Source: Terrabacter sp. Ter38 (GTDB lineage Bacteria > Actinomycetota > Actinomycetes > Actinomycetales > Dermatophilaceae). Taken from it: 64,000 bases of DNA. The DNA lies in contig NZ_JALJRZ010000002.1 in assembly GCF_024519435.1 (NCBI RefSeq), forward strand, positions 434,001-498,000, written 5' to 3'. The notes beneath the pieces are model-generated. The model saw only the letters and a list, made by a program, of their open reading frames with translations, did no database searches and was not told where the DNA came from. Positions within the stretch are counted from its first letter, which is position 1, and each line of letters opens with the position of its first letter. Positions 44,705 to 52,986 of this stretch are shown here, piece after piece. A program made the position numbers and the translations under genes.

Positions 44705-45751
44705 GTGTCCACTGAGCACGATGACGCGCGACCGGTCACGATCTACACGGTGGCCGAGCGCGCCGGCGTGTCCATCGCCACCGTCTCCCGCGTGCTGAGC
44801 GGCTCGACCCCTGCGTCGGCGATGACCCGTCAGCGGGTGCTCCGGGCGGTCGAGGACCTCGAGTACGTCCCGCTGCGGGCCGGCCGCGCCGTCGGCGTGC
44901 CGTCCCACGAGACGCACGGGCTCGTCCTGCCGGGGCTGCGTGGGCCCTACTACTCCGAGCTGCTGTCGGGCTTCGAGTCCACGGCGGCGCGTGACGGGCA
45001 GTCGGTCGTCGTCGTCGTGTGCGACGCGTCGAAGGACGCCGAGGCCTCGGTGCGCAAGATCCTCGGCCGGGTCGACGGCATCGTCATCGCCAACGACACG
45101 GTCAGCGACAACATGGTGCGCCAGATCGTGCGCTCCACCCCGACGGTGCTCGTCGCGCGCGACGCCATCGAGGGCTGCGACTCCGTGCAGGTCGAGAACT
45201 TCATCAGCTCGGCCGAGCTGACCCGGCACCTGCTCGAGCACGGCCGCTCGCGGCTCGTCTTCGTCGGCGATCCCGACACCTCGCACGACGTCTCGGAGCG
45301 CTACCGCGGCTTCCAGCACGCGCTGACCCGCAAGCGCGGCGCGGAGGTGGCCGGTCCGATCCGGGTGCAGTACGAGGAGACGTCGGGTCGACGCGTCATG
45401 GAGGGGCTCCGGGAGGCCGAGGCGGCCGGGGCGCAGATCGACGGGCTCGTCTGTGCCAACGACGAGCTCGCGCTCGCGACGATGGTGCTTCTCGGTCGCG
45501 AGGGCCGGCGCGTGCCCGACGACGTGGCCGTCGTCGGCTTCGACGACATCATGACGTCGCGCTACCTCGCGCCGGGCCTGACCACGGTGCAGCAGCCGAT
45601 GCGCGAGCTCGGGCGGTGGGCCGCGATCCGGCTCCACGAACGCATCGGTGGTCGCACGTTCGACGTGCATCCCCAGGTGCTCCCGACCCGCATGGTCGTG
45701 CGCGGCTCGTGCGGCTGCGACTGGGACCAGACCTCCGTCGTCAGCGACTGA
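44705..45751 (+). CDS. LacI-family transcriptional regulator
   Basis: A 348-residue repressor. The N-terminal helix-turn-helix is TIYTVAERAGVSIATVSRVL, followed by the hinge region and a periplasmic-binding-like effector domain (GLVLPGLRGPYYSELLSGFE, GLVCANDELALATMVLLGRE, DVAVVGFDDIMTSRYLAPGL). The end, MVVRGSCGCDWDQ, has a CxC pair typical of actinobacterial members. The start GTG at 44705 has GGGAG close upstream. It lies between the two sugar importer operons, so it probably represses one or both and is released by an imported sugar. No clear palindromic operator was found. Confidence 0.92.
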   Translation: MSTEHDDARPVTIYTVAERAGVSIATVSRVLSGSTPASAMTRQRVLRAVEDLEYVPLRAGRAVGVPSHETHGLVLPGLRGPYYSELLSGFESTAARDGQSVVVVVCDASKDAEASVRKILGRVDGIVIANDTVSDNMVRQIVRSTPTVLVARDAIEGCDSVQVENFISSAELTRHLLEHGRSRLVFVGDPDTSHDVSERYRGFQHALTRKRGAEVAGPIRVQYEETSGRRVMEGLREAEAAGAQIDGLVCANDELALATMVLLGREGRRVPDDVAVVGFDDIMTSRYLAPGLTTVQQPMRELGRWAAIRLHERIGGRTFDVHPQVLPTRMVVRGSCGCDWDQTSVVSD

Positions 45752-45773
45752 CCGCTCCGCTCCCTGCTCCTGC

Positions 45774-45855
45774 GCGGTCCGACCGACCGCCACGAGGCGC
45801 CTCCGCACGCCCGCCCCGCTCCCGTATGCCGTCTCGTGGCGGTCCGTCGGACCGC
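45774..45855 (+). terminator. Long imperfect hairpin after lacI-type gene
   Basis: Arms 45774-45796 (gcggtccgaccgaccgccac...) and 45833-45855 are 23-base reverse complements with one mismatch, separated by 36 bases. It starts 23 bases after the regulator stop and fits a terminator. The rest of 45752-46048 has no gene I can support. Confidence 0.6.
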
Positions 45856-46048
45856 TGCCGCCTCCACCCCGCTGACTCCAACCCCGACCTGAGGACTTCG
45901 TATGCCTGACCGGACCTGCCGGACCGGACCGTCGGACGGTTCGTGGAGCTCCTCCGGCGCCCGGTGCCGATAGGACTCCACGACCTCGGCCGCGCGCCGG
46001 TCGTACGCTGGTGGGGTCGCGCAAGCGGACGAGAGGTGGTGGCACGAC

Positions 46049-46525
46049 GTGTCGCAGTGGCGAGAGCAGTGGTCGGAGCAGGAGTGGTTCACGCTCCGGC
46101 TCGCGCCCGTCTGGGTGCTGAGCGCCCTCGCCGGCCGGATCCGCTTCGACGACGACGAGCGCGGCGCCTTCTGGGACGCCGTCACCGACGCCGCCCTGCG
46201 CAGCACCGGCCCGGGCCGGGAGGTGCTCGGCACCGTTGCGGCCCAACGCGTCTGGCTGTTCGACGAGTTCGAGCTCGACGGTCGACCCGTCGTGTCGGGC
46301 CTGCTCTCCGTGACCCGGCTGCTCGAGCGCATGGACCCCGACACGCGGACGGACGTCCGGTCGAGCATCCTGCGCATCGGTTCCGGCGTGGCCCTGGCCC
46401 GTGGCCACTTCGGCCGCCGCATGACGCTCGAGGACGAGCAGACCCTGCTCCTCGTCGAGCAGCTGCTCCAGACGGCCCCGGAGACCCTGAACGACAACCC
46501 GCTCAACTCCCCGGCCACCATCTGA
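46049..46525 (+). CDS. Conserved hypothetical cytosolic protein
   Basis: A 158-residue acidic, helical protein without a signal or membrane segment: MSQWREQWSEQEWFTLRLAP, FDDDERGAFWDAVTDAAL and LEDEQTLLLVEQLLQTAPE. The start is GTG at 46049, with a gagagg stretch 12 bases upstream. No domain recognised. It sits between the LacI gene and the second importer, in the same direction but with its own spacing, so co-regulation is possible but not shown. Confidence 0.6.
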   Translation: MSQWREQWSEQEWFTLRLAPVWVLSALAGRIRFDDDERGAFWDAVTDAALRSTGPGREVLGTVAAQRVWLFDEFELDGRPVVSGLLSVTRLLERMDPDTRTDVRSSILRIGSGVALARGHFGRRMTLEDEQTLLLVEQLLQTAPETLNDNPLNSPATI

Positions 46526-46675
46526 ACCGCGCCGGGGCCGGGCAGCGGCACATCCGGCATACGCGGAGGTAGCGGGCATACGATCGGGGGGTGGGCGAGG
46601 TCGAGCAGACTGGCCGAACGCCCGCCGTCGTGAACGGTGCCCGCACGCCCGGGCAGGAAGGACGCAGGGGAACCT

Positions 46676-48001
46676 ATGTCTGACAAGCAGATCGGTCGCG
46701 AGATCGGCCAGGCCCTCGGAGCCAACCTCACCCGGCGCTCGCTCTTCGCGCTCGGCGGTGCCGCTGCGGTCACGGGTGCGCTCGCCGCGTGCGGAGGCAA
46801 CACGGGCCGCGAGCCGGCCGCCAGTGGTGGCGCGACCGGCGGCGGCAGCGGGACCACGCTCAACCAGTGGTACCACCAGTACGGCGAGGCCGGCACGCAG
46901 CAGGCCGTCGAGAAGTACGCCGCCGCCTACAAGGACGCCACGGTCAAGGTCAGCTGGAAGCCCGGCGACTACGACCAGTCCACCGCCGCCTCGCTGCTCA
47001 CCGACGCCGGGCCCGACGTCTTCGAGTATGGCAACGGCCCGACGATCGACATGATCAAGGGCGGCCAGGTCGTCGACCTCACCGACCTCATCGGTGCCAC
47101 GAAGTCCGACTTCAACCCGAGCATCCTCGAGCGGATGACGTACGAGGGCAAGACGTATGCCATCCCGCAGGTCGTCGACATGCAGCTGCTGGTCTACCGC
47201 AAGTCGATGCTCGACAAGGCCGGCGTCACGCCGCCCCAGACCATCGACGAGCTCATCGCCGCGGCGAAGAAGCTGACGCAGGGCAACGTCAAGGGCCTCT
47301 TCCTCGGCAACGACGGTGGCGCCGGCCTCATGGGCGGCCCGATGCTGTGGTCGGCCGGGCTCGACTACCTCACCAAGGACAACCAGTTCGGCTTCGACGA
47401 CCCGCGCGCGGCGACCGCCCTCGGCAAGCTCCGCGAGATGTGGGACGCCAAGGTGCTGCTCCTCGGCGCGCCCAAGGACTGGTTCGACCCGTCCGCGCTC
47501 ACCGCCGGACTCACGGCCATGCAGTTCACCGGCCTGTGGACCTTCCCCGACCTCAAGAAGGGCCTCGGCGACGACTTCGGTGTCATGGCGTGGCCCGCGC
47601 TCGACGGGCAGGGCAAGGCCTCGGTGCCGGTCGGCGCGTACGGCTCGTGCGTCAGCGCCAAGAGCAAGGACGTCGAGGCCGCCAAGAAGTTCGCCAAGTG
47701 GCTGTGGATCGACCAGACCGCCTACCAGCTCGACTTCGCGACGGCCTACGGCTTCCACATCCCGTCGCGCACGAGCCTCATCGGCCAGGCCTCGACGCTC
47801 ACGAGCGGGCAGGCGGCCGACGCGGCCAAGCTCGCCACCGACGTCGGCCACGCGCAGAGCCCGATCCTGTGGACGCCCAAGTGCAACACGGCCTTCGGTG
47901 ACGCGATGAACCGCATCGTCAAGGAAGGCGCCGACCCGGCCGGCGAGATCGCCAAGGTCAAGACCGTGGCCGACGCCGAGCTGAAGCGGGTCCTCGCCTG
48001 A
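46676..48001 (+). CDS. Family 1 sugar-binding lipoprotein (CUT1 importer)
   Basis: A 441-residue lipoprotein with a Tat-type signal: twin arginine in NLTRRSLFALGGAAAVTGAL, then the lipobox LAAC. The SBP_bac_1 body has YHQYGEAGTQQAVEKYAAAY, TDAGPDVFEYGNGPTIDMIK and AKKFAKWLWIDQTAYQLDFA. It captures a sugar outside the cell and delivers it to the two permeases that follow. The start ATG at 46676 has aggggaa seven bases upstream; the in-frame region from 46637 is leader. Operon: binding protein - MalF-type - MalG-type permease, with no ATPase gene here, as is common where a shared MsiK-type ATPase serves several importers. Confidence 0.92.
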   Translation: MSDKQIGREIGQALGANLTRRSLFALGGAAAVTGALAACGGNTGREPAASGGATGGGSGTTLNQWYHQYGEAGTQQAVEKYAAAYKDATVKVSWKPGDYDQSTAASLLTDAGPDVFEYGNGPTIDMIKGGQVVDLTDLIGATKSDFNPSILERMTYEGKTYAIPQVVDMQLLVYRKSMLDKAGVTPPQTIDELIAAAKKLTQGNVKGLFLGNDGGAGLMGGPMLWSAGLDYLTKDNQFGFDDPRAATALGKLREMWDAKVLLLGAPKDWFDPSALTAGLTAMQFTGLWTFPDLKKGLGDDFGVMAWPALDGQGKASVPVGAYGSCVSAKSKDVEAAKKFAKWLWIDQTAYQLDFATAYGFHIPSRTSLIGQASTLTSGQAADAAKLATDVGHAQSPILWTPKCNTAFGDAMNRIVKEGADPAGEIAKVKTVADAELKRVLA

Positions 48002-49005
48002 CAGCGCAGGCCGACCCGGCGGCATACGACAGCGCCGCGCAGCGGAAGGGCGCCGACCGGGCGACGCCGCCCCCGACCGCGGGGAGGCCGTCGCTCGGTC
48101 GCCGCCTGCGCGGGCGCCAGGACCGCAACCTGTGGTTCTGGGTCTTCGTCGGGCCGTTCGTCATCGGGCTGATCGTCTTCGTCTACATCCCGATCGCCTG
48201 GTCGATCTACCTGTCCTTCTTCGAGTCCTACAACACCGTCACGCCCACGAAGTTCGTCGGCGTCGGCAACTACCTCGACATGCTGCGTGACCCGGCCTTC
48301 CGCAGCAGCCTCGTCACCTTCCTCGCCTTCGCCGTCTTCATCGTGCCGACGACGTTCGTCATCTCCCTCGGGGCGGCACTGCTCGTCGCGCGGACCCGCG
48401 TCATGCAGTCGTTCTTCCGGTCGGTCTTCTTCCTGCCGACCGCGTGCTCCTACGTCGTCGCCGCGCTCGTCTGGAAGATGTCGATCTTCAGCGGCATCCG
48501 GTCGGGCCTCGCGAACGCCGTGCTCGGCTGGTTCGGTGCCGACTCGATCCCGTGGCTCAGCCTCGCCGACCCGCCGTGGTACTGGCTCGTCATCGTCACG
48601 GCTCGGCTCTGGCTGCAGGTCGGCTTCTACATGATCCTCTTCCTCGCCGGCATCCAGCGGATCAGCCCGACGCTCTACGAGGCGGCCGCGATCGACGGCG
48701 CCGAGGGGTGGAAGGTCTTCCGCCACATCACCCTGCCGCAGCTGCGCGCGACGTCGACGGCGGTGCTGCTGCTCCTGCTCATCAACGCGTTCCAGGCGTT
48801 CGACGAGTTCTACAACATCCTGTCGACGTTCGGCACCTACCCGCCCTACGCGAGGCCGCCGCTCGTCTACCTCTACTACACGGCGCTCGGCTCGGGCCAG
48901 GACTTCGGCCACGGGTCGGCGGGAGCCGTCATCCTCACCCTCATCATCGCGATCGTCGCCGTGGTGCAGGGCCGCATCCTCCGGCTCGGCGACAGGGGCG
49001 ACTGA
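47998..49005 (+). CDS. Sugar ABC permease, MalF type, apparent CTG start
   Basis: The reading frame is clearly coding from about 48001 on: a Pro/Arg-rich N-terminus, first helix LWFWVFVGPFVIGLIVFVYI, SWSIYLSFFESYN-like loop, then the EAA loop LYEAAAIDGAEGWKVFRHIT. The first ATG is at 48280, which would delete the first helix and the external loop. No ATG, GTG or TTG occurs in frame between the upstream TGA in this frame (inside the binding-protein gene) and 48280. CTG at 47998 overlaps the binding-protein stop as CTGA, exactly like the usual ATGA/GTGA coupling. I therefore call a 335-residue protein starting at CTG; family length agrees. An ATG/GTG lost by a base error is the alternative. Confidence 0.75.
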   Translation: MTAQADPAAYDSAAQRKGADRATPPPTAGRPSLGRRLRGRQDRNLWFWVFVGPFVIGLIVFVYIPIAWSIYLSFFESYNTVTPTKFVGVGNYLDMLRDPAFRSSLVTFLAFAVFIVPTTFVISLGAALLVARTRVMQSFFRSVFFLPTACSYVVAALVWKMSIFSGIRSGLANAVLGWFGADSIPWLSLADPPWYWLVIVTARLWLQVGFYMILFLAGIQRISPTLYEAAAIDGAEGWKVFRHITLPQLRATSTAVLLLLLINAFQAFDEFYNILSTFGTYPPYARPPLVYLYYTALGSGQDFGHGSAGAVILTLIIAIVAVVQGRILRLGDRGD

Positions 49006-49856
49006 TGGCGATCGTCCGGAGCAAGCGGCAGTCCCGGATCACGGGCTGGGCCCGCTACAGCGCCCTCGCCGCGGCGGCGCTGCTCTTCCTCGTCCCCTTC
49101 TACCTGCTCGTCCGCAGCGCGTTCATGCGCGAGCAGGACCTCGGCTCGCCCGACTACCACTGGCTGCCGCCCGTGTGGGAGACCTCGAACCTCACCGGCC
49201 TCTTCGACAACCCGGCGATCCCGATGGCCCGCAGCCTGCTCAACTCCGGCCTCATCGCGGTGACCCAGACGGTGGGCGTGCTCGTCGTCTCGGGCCTCGC
49301 CGGCTACGGCCTCGCGCGCATCCCGTACCGCTGGTCCAACGCCGTCTTCTACACGATCACCGCGACCCTGCTCATCCCGGCGGCCGTGACCTTCGTGCCG
49401 AGCTTCGTCCTCGTCTCGACGCTCGGTTGGATCTCGACGCTCCGCGGCCTCATCATCCCCGGCCTCTTCCAGGCGCTCGCGACGTTCCTCTTCCGGCAGT
49501 TCTTCCTCGGCTTCCCCAAGGAGATCGAGGAGGCCGCCTTCATCGACGGGCTCGGCTATTGGGGCACGTTCTGGAAGATCGTCGTCCCCAACTCGTTCGG
49601 CTTCGTCGCGGCCATCGGCACCATCACCTTCATCGGCTCGTGGAACGCCTTCCTCTGGCCGCTCGTCATCGGCCGCGACCAGGAGTCGTGGACCGTGCAG
49701 ATCGCGCTGTCGACCTTCCTCACCGCCCAGTCGGTGCAGGTGAGCCAGCTCTTCATGGCGGCGCTCGTCGCGATCGTGCCGCTGCTGCTGATGTTCCTCT
49801 TCCTGCAGCGCTGGATCGTCGAGGGCGTCGAGCGCACCGGCATCGGCGGCGACTGA
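49005..49856 (+). CDS. Sugar ABC permease, MalG type
   Basis: A 283-residue membrane protein with the first helix YSALAAAALLFLVPFYLLVR, five more helices, and the EAA loop FPKEIEEAAFIDGLGYWGTF. The last helix is MAALVAIVPLLLMFLFLQRW. The start ATG at 49005 shares one base with the MalF-type stop (TGATG), so translation is coupled. It completes the CUT1 channel. Confidence 0.93.
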   Translation: MAIVRSKRQSRITGWARYSALAAAALLFLVPFYLLVRSAFMREQDLGSPDYHWLPPVWETSNLTGLFDNPAIPMARSLLNSGLIAVTQTVGVLVVSGLAGYGLARIPYRWSNAVFYTITATLLIPAAVTFVPSFVLVSTLGWISTLRGLIIPGLFQALATFLFRQFFLGFPKEIEEAAFIDGLGYWGTFWKIVVPNSFGFVAAIGTITFIGSWNAFLWPLVIGRDQESWTVQIALSTFLTAQSVQVSQLFMAALVAIVPLLLMFLFLQRWIVEGVERTGIGGD

Positions 49857-49886
49857 CGGCGTATGCCGGGTGGCGCGGTCTCCAGG

Positions 49887-50318
49887 TCAGCGCACGCGCC
49901 GCAGGTGGTCGGGTGCCGGCATCCGGCGCACCTCGACGCTCCAGAAGCGGACGACGAGCGGGTAGGCCGGCACGAGCGTGACCCGGTGCTCGAAGCCGCC
50001 GTCGGTGATGGGCACGACGTCGGACCGCTCGACCTCCGCGGCGGCCGCGACGGCACGGTCGAGGTCGCGGCGGTTGGTGTGGAGCACGACCGCCCCGACG
50101 TAGGTGATGGTGGCGAGCTCGTGTCCCCGGTCGATGTCACCGGCGAGCAGGGTCCACGTGAAGGAGTCGCCGGCGATCGACCAGTGCTGCACCTGCGCCG
50201 CACGCAGGTCGAGAGCCGCGAGGTCGCTGACGTCAACAGGCAGCTCCGCGGGCAGCTCGTCGGGCGGAGGGGTCGGCCACTCGGGCAGGAGGTCGTCCCT
50301 CTGGCGGGGGTCGTGCAT
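49887..50318 (-). CDS. Conserved hypothetical protein
   Basis: A 143-residue soluble protein: MHDPRQRDDLLPEWPTPPPD, then a beta-rich body (DSFTWTLLAGDIDRG, ELATITYVGAVVLHTNRRDL) and PAYPLVVRFWSVEVRRMPAP near the end. No known domain or signal peptide. The start ATG at 50318 gives the full open frame. It is convergent with the permease operon and divergent from the secreted-protein gene at 50406. Confidence 0.65.
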   Translation of the reverse strand: MHDPRQRDDLLPEWPTPPPDELPAELPVDVSDLAALDLRAAQVQHWSIAGDSFTWTLLAGDIDRGHELATITYVGAVVLHTNRRDLDRAVAAAAEVERSDVVPITDGGFEHRVTLVPAYPLVVRFWSVEVRRMPAPDHLRRVR

Positions 50319-50405
50319 CGCACCATCATCGCCGAGCCGCCGGGTGTGGTGAACGACGGACAGGGCCGTTGACGTCTCCTATGCTTCGGGACAAAGGGGA
50401 CGAAA

Positions 50406-51299
50406 GTGACGTTCCCAGATCGGGGAACCACCGTGCACCGTCACCATCACCGCACCGGCACATCGGTCGCCGTCGCCGTGCTCACCGCAGCTCTCCTGTT
50501 CGTTGCGGGACCCGCCTTCGCGATCGCGCCGGCCGGGGCCGACAAGAGCAACGCGCGTGCCGTGACGACGACGACCGCGCCGCTCTCACCGGGACAGTCC
50601 GGGTGGGTGTCGGTCGTGTGGACGTCCGACCAGACGGTGAGCGGCTGGTCGACGACCGTCACCGCTCCCAAGGGTGTGACCGTGACCTACCCGACGACAC
50701 GCGGTGGGGCCGACACCTCGCTCTACGGCTCGGACACGCTGGTCGGCACGACGAAGGACTTCACCTCCTTCAAGCTCAAGGTGCCCTACACGCAGACGAC
50801 GAGCTTCCAGGTGGTTCTCACGTCGAGGTACTCCGTCGGCGTGGGCAACGACGCAAACGGCAACGGGAACGGCAACGGCGGCAACAACGGCAACGGCAAC
50901 GGCAACAGCGGGGCATTCACGACGACCGCCACGGTCACGGTCCCGGTCCAGGCCGCCACCGGTCCGGCTTTCACCCCGCAGACCCCCTCGCTGTCGATCA
51001 AGGCGGGCAGCAGCGGTTTCGAGCGCATCGCGTTCGCGGGCGGCCAGACCGACCTCGCCGACTTCAGCGTGCGGCTCGGCGAGCTCCCCGCAGGGCTCGA
51101 GGTCGCCTACCCGGGCGATCGCGCCTCCGCCGGCCTCAACGGCGACCAGACGCTCGTCGGCGGAAGCGCCGACTACGTCGGGGTGCGCTTCATCGCGACC
51201 GACCTGAAGCCCGGCACGTACACGATCCCGGTCCTCATCTCCTACACCGCGGCCTCGCCCCAGACCCGTACCGCGAGCCTGACGCTCAACGTCTCGTGA
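50406..51299 (+). CDS. Secreted protein with Asn-Gly low-complexity linker
   Basis: A 297-residue protein with a signal peptide (TGTSVAVAVLTAALLFVAGP, cleavage near AFA-IAP). Two similar beta-rich modules follow, each with a 'GSDTLVG...DF..FKLKVP' or 'NGDQTLVGGSADYVGVRFIA' phrase, as in an internal duplication of roughly 110 residues. Between them lies an NGNGNGNGGNNGNGNGNSG linker encoded by aacggcaacggc-type repeats prone to slippage. The start GTG at 50406 has aaaggggac close upstream. Probably a cell-wall or secreted carbohydrate-binding-like protein. Followed after 8 bases by a lipoprotein gene, probably one operon. Confidence 0.75.
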   Translation: MTFPDRGTTVHRHHHRTGTSVAVAVLTAALLFVAGPAFAIAPAGADKSNARAVTTTTAPLSPGQSGWVSVVWTSDQTVSGWSTTVTAPKGVTVTYPTTRGGADTSLYGSDTLVGTTKDFTSFKLKVPYTQTTSFQVVLTSRYSVGVGNDANGNGNGNGGNNGNGNGNSGAFTTTATVTVPVQAATGPAFTPQTPSLSIKAGSSGFERIAFAGGQTDLADFSVRLGELPAGLEVAYPGDRASAGLNGDQTLVGGSADYVGVRFIATDLKPGTYTIPVLISYTAASPQTRTASLTLNVS

Positions 51300-51307
51300 G
51301 GAGCGGA

Positions 51308-51682
51308 ATGCGCACGACGTCCACCCGCGGCGCGACGACGGGCCGAGTCGTCGCCCTCGCCACGGTCGCCGCCCTGCTCGTCCCCGTACTCGGCGCGTGC
51401 GGGACCTCCGGCCCTCCCGGCGCATCGAGCACGGTGCGCGCCGACGTGCCTGCCGACGCCCGCACCGAGCAGATCGCCGAGGTCGAGTTCGCGCGCCAGT
51501 GCTCGGTGGGCACACAGAGCTTCCCGAAGGAGTCGGACATCGACGCCGACCTCGCGAAGCGGCTGACGACCGCCGGACTCAGCCACCTCGAGTGGAAGCA
51601 GTGGCACGACTCGCTGGCCGTCTCACCGCAGCTCGTGACCCAGCTCGCCGAGGTCGGGAAACGCGGCTGCCCGAAGGCCTGA
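51308..51682 (+). CDS. Small lipoprotein
   Basis: A 124-residue protein. The signal TGRVVALATVAALLVPVLGA ends in the lipobox LGAC. The mature domain, EQIAEVEFARQCSVGTQSFP with KRLTTAGLSHLEWKQWHDSL, has two Cys (RQCSV, RGCPKA). The start ATG at 51308 has gaggagcgg just upstream and follows the previous stop by eight bases. It may function with the secreted protein before it. No named family recognised. Confidence 0.75.
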   Translation: MRTTSTRGATTGRVVALATVAALLVPVLGACGTSGPPGASSTVRADVPADARTEQIAEVEFARQCSVGTQSFPKESDIDADLAKRLTTAGLSHLEWKQWHDSLAVSPQLVTQLAEVGKRGCPKA

Positions 51683-51695
51683 CCTCTGTCAGGCC
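51676..51695. terminator. Short hairpin between convergent genes
   Basis: Stem ggcctgac (51676-51683) and gtcaggcc (51688-51695), 8 bp with a 4-base loop. It overlaps the lipoprotein stop codon and lies 26 bases from the convergent kinase stop. Confidence 0.45.
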
Positions 51696-51721
51696 GCCCT
51701 GGCCGTTCGGTGGGCTGAGAC

Positions 51722-52861
51722 TCAGTCGAGGTCCTGCACATCGGCGCGCTTGGCGATCGTCGCGGTCGCGCGGCGGCACGCCGTGACCGGCACCCGCGGC
51801 ACGATCTCGTCGAGGAAGCCGAAGCGGCGCCGGAGCGAGCGGTGGTAGGCGTCGCCGCTCGTGTCGGAGACGAGGGCGGTCCACCAGTCGGCGAGGTCGC
51901 CCCAGCCGGGCGCCGCGAGGGAGCCGCCGTACTGCTGGAGCGCAAGGCCGGCGCAGAGGCTCGCGAAGGTCATCCGCTGCTCGAGCGGCCACTCGGCGAG
52001 CGTGCCGACGAGCAGGGCGGCCCCGAAGACGTCACCGGCGCCGGTCGGGTCGACCTCCTGCACCCGCAGCGACGGGACCTGGGACTCCTCACCCGTGCGG
52101 GCGTCGATGCCGAGCGCCCCGTTGGGGCCGTCGGTGACGATGGCGACGGGCACGCGGTCGGCGAGGGCATAGACGGCCTCGACGGGTGACCGCGTGCCGG
52201 TGTAGGCCATCGCCTCGACGGCGTTGGGCATGAAGACGTCGCAGCGCTCGAGCCGGTCGAGCACGTGCGGCGACCACTCCTCCTTGGGGTCCCAGCCCAC
52301 GTCGGCGAAGACGAGCGCGCCGTCGTCGCGGGCCTTGTCCACCCAGGTGCGGCCGCTCGCCCCGAAGACCTCGTCCTCGCCGAGGTCGACCATGACCGCG
52401 CGAGCACGCGGGGGCGTGCCGATGAGCTCGGCAGCGGCGACGGGTGACGGGTGGCCGTGCGAGACCATGCTGCGGTCGCGATCCACCGACATCGAGATGG
52501 TGACGGGGCTGTGCCAGTCGGCGAAGCGGCGGCTCCGGGCGAGGTCGATGCCCTCCTGCTCCTCGAGGGTGCGCCAGCAGAAGTCGCCGTAGTCGTCGTC
52601 GCTGAAGGCCGCCGCGAGCCCCGTGCGCAGCCCGAGTCGGCGAGTGGCGACGGCGAGGTTGGCGATGCCGCCGGGGCACGAGGCGAGCCCCTCGGCCCAC
52701 ACCTCCGTGCCGGGCTTCGGAGCGCTCGGCAGGCCGGCGAAGATCATGTCGAGGAAGACGGTGCCCCAGACGAACACGTCGAGAGCCGGCTCGTCGGCGG
52801 TGCGACGAGACGCCAGCGGGTCGAACGTCTGGTTGGGTGGCACGTCCTCATGATCCCGCAC
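51722..52861 (-). CDS. PfkB-family carbohydrate kinase
   Basis: A cytosolic sugar or nucleoside kinase of about 379 residues. The N-terminal substrate side has VFVWGTVFLDMIFAGLPSAP and the glycine pair in ASCPGGIANLAVATRRLG. The C-terminal ATP side has the PfkB signature DPTGAGDVFGAALLVG with the catalytic Asp. It phosphorylates a hydroxyl of a sugar using ATP. The start is uncertain: GTG at 52861 gives the longest frame, a GTG at 52843 is possible. It is divergent from the GH4 glycosidase (52987), which suggests the two handle the same sugar. Confidence 0.88.
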   Translation of the reverse strand: MRDHEDVPPNQTFDPLASRRTADEPALDVFVWGTVFLDMIFAGLPSAPKPGTEVWAEGLASCPGGIANLAVATRRLGLRTGLAAAFSDDDYGDFCWRTLEEQEGIDLARSRRFADWHSPVTISMSVDRDRSMVSHGHPSPVAAAELIGTPPRARAVMVDLGEDEVFGASGRTWVDKARDDGALVFADVGWDPKEEWSPHVLDRLERCDVFMPNAVEAMAYTGTRSPVEAVYALADRVPVAIVTDGPNGALGIDARTGEESQVPSLRVQEVDPTGAGDVFGAALLVGTLAEWPLEQRMTFASLCAGLALQQYGGSLAAPGWGDLADWWTALVSDTSGDAYHRSLRRRFGFLDEIVPRVPVTACRRATATIAKRADVQDLD

Positions 52862-52986
52862 TGCGGTCCGCGACTCGCCGGGTTTTCCGACGGTCGTATG
52901 CCGTGTCGGCGCGGTTCGTCCCCATGTCGCCTCGCATCGAGTGGCCCCGCCGTCACACCTTGGTACGGTCCGAGGGTGGTGCTGCC

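Noticed and set aside
42517-44739. Leftward open frame of 740 codons opposite the double ATPase
   Set aside because: The rightward frame contains two full sets of Walker and signature motifs, so the leftward one is a shadow.
44456-48025. Leftward open frame of about 1,190 codons
   Set aside because: It covers the LacI, hypothetical and binding-protein genes on the other strand, all with recognisable domains. The translation is low-complexity and unrelated to any family.
50860-50915. Possible CRISPR-like or satellite repeat (aacggcaacggc)
   Set aside because: It is an in-frame coding repeat for an Asn-Gly linker in a secreted protein, without spacers.
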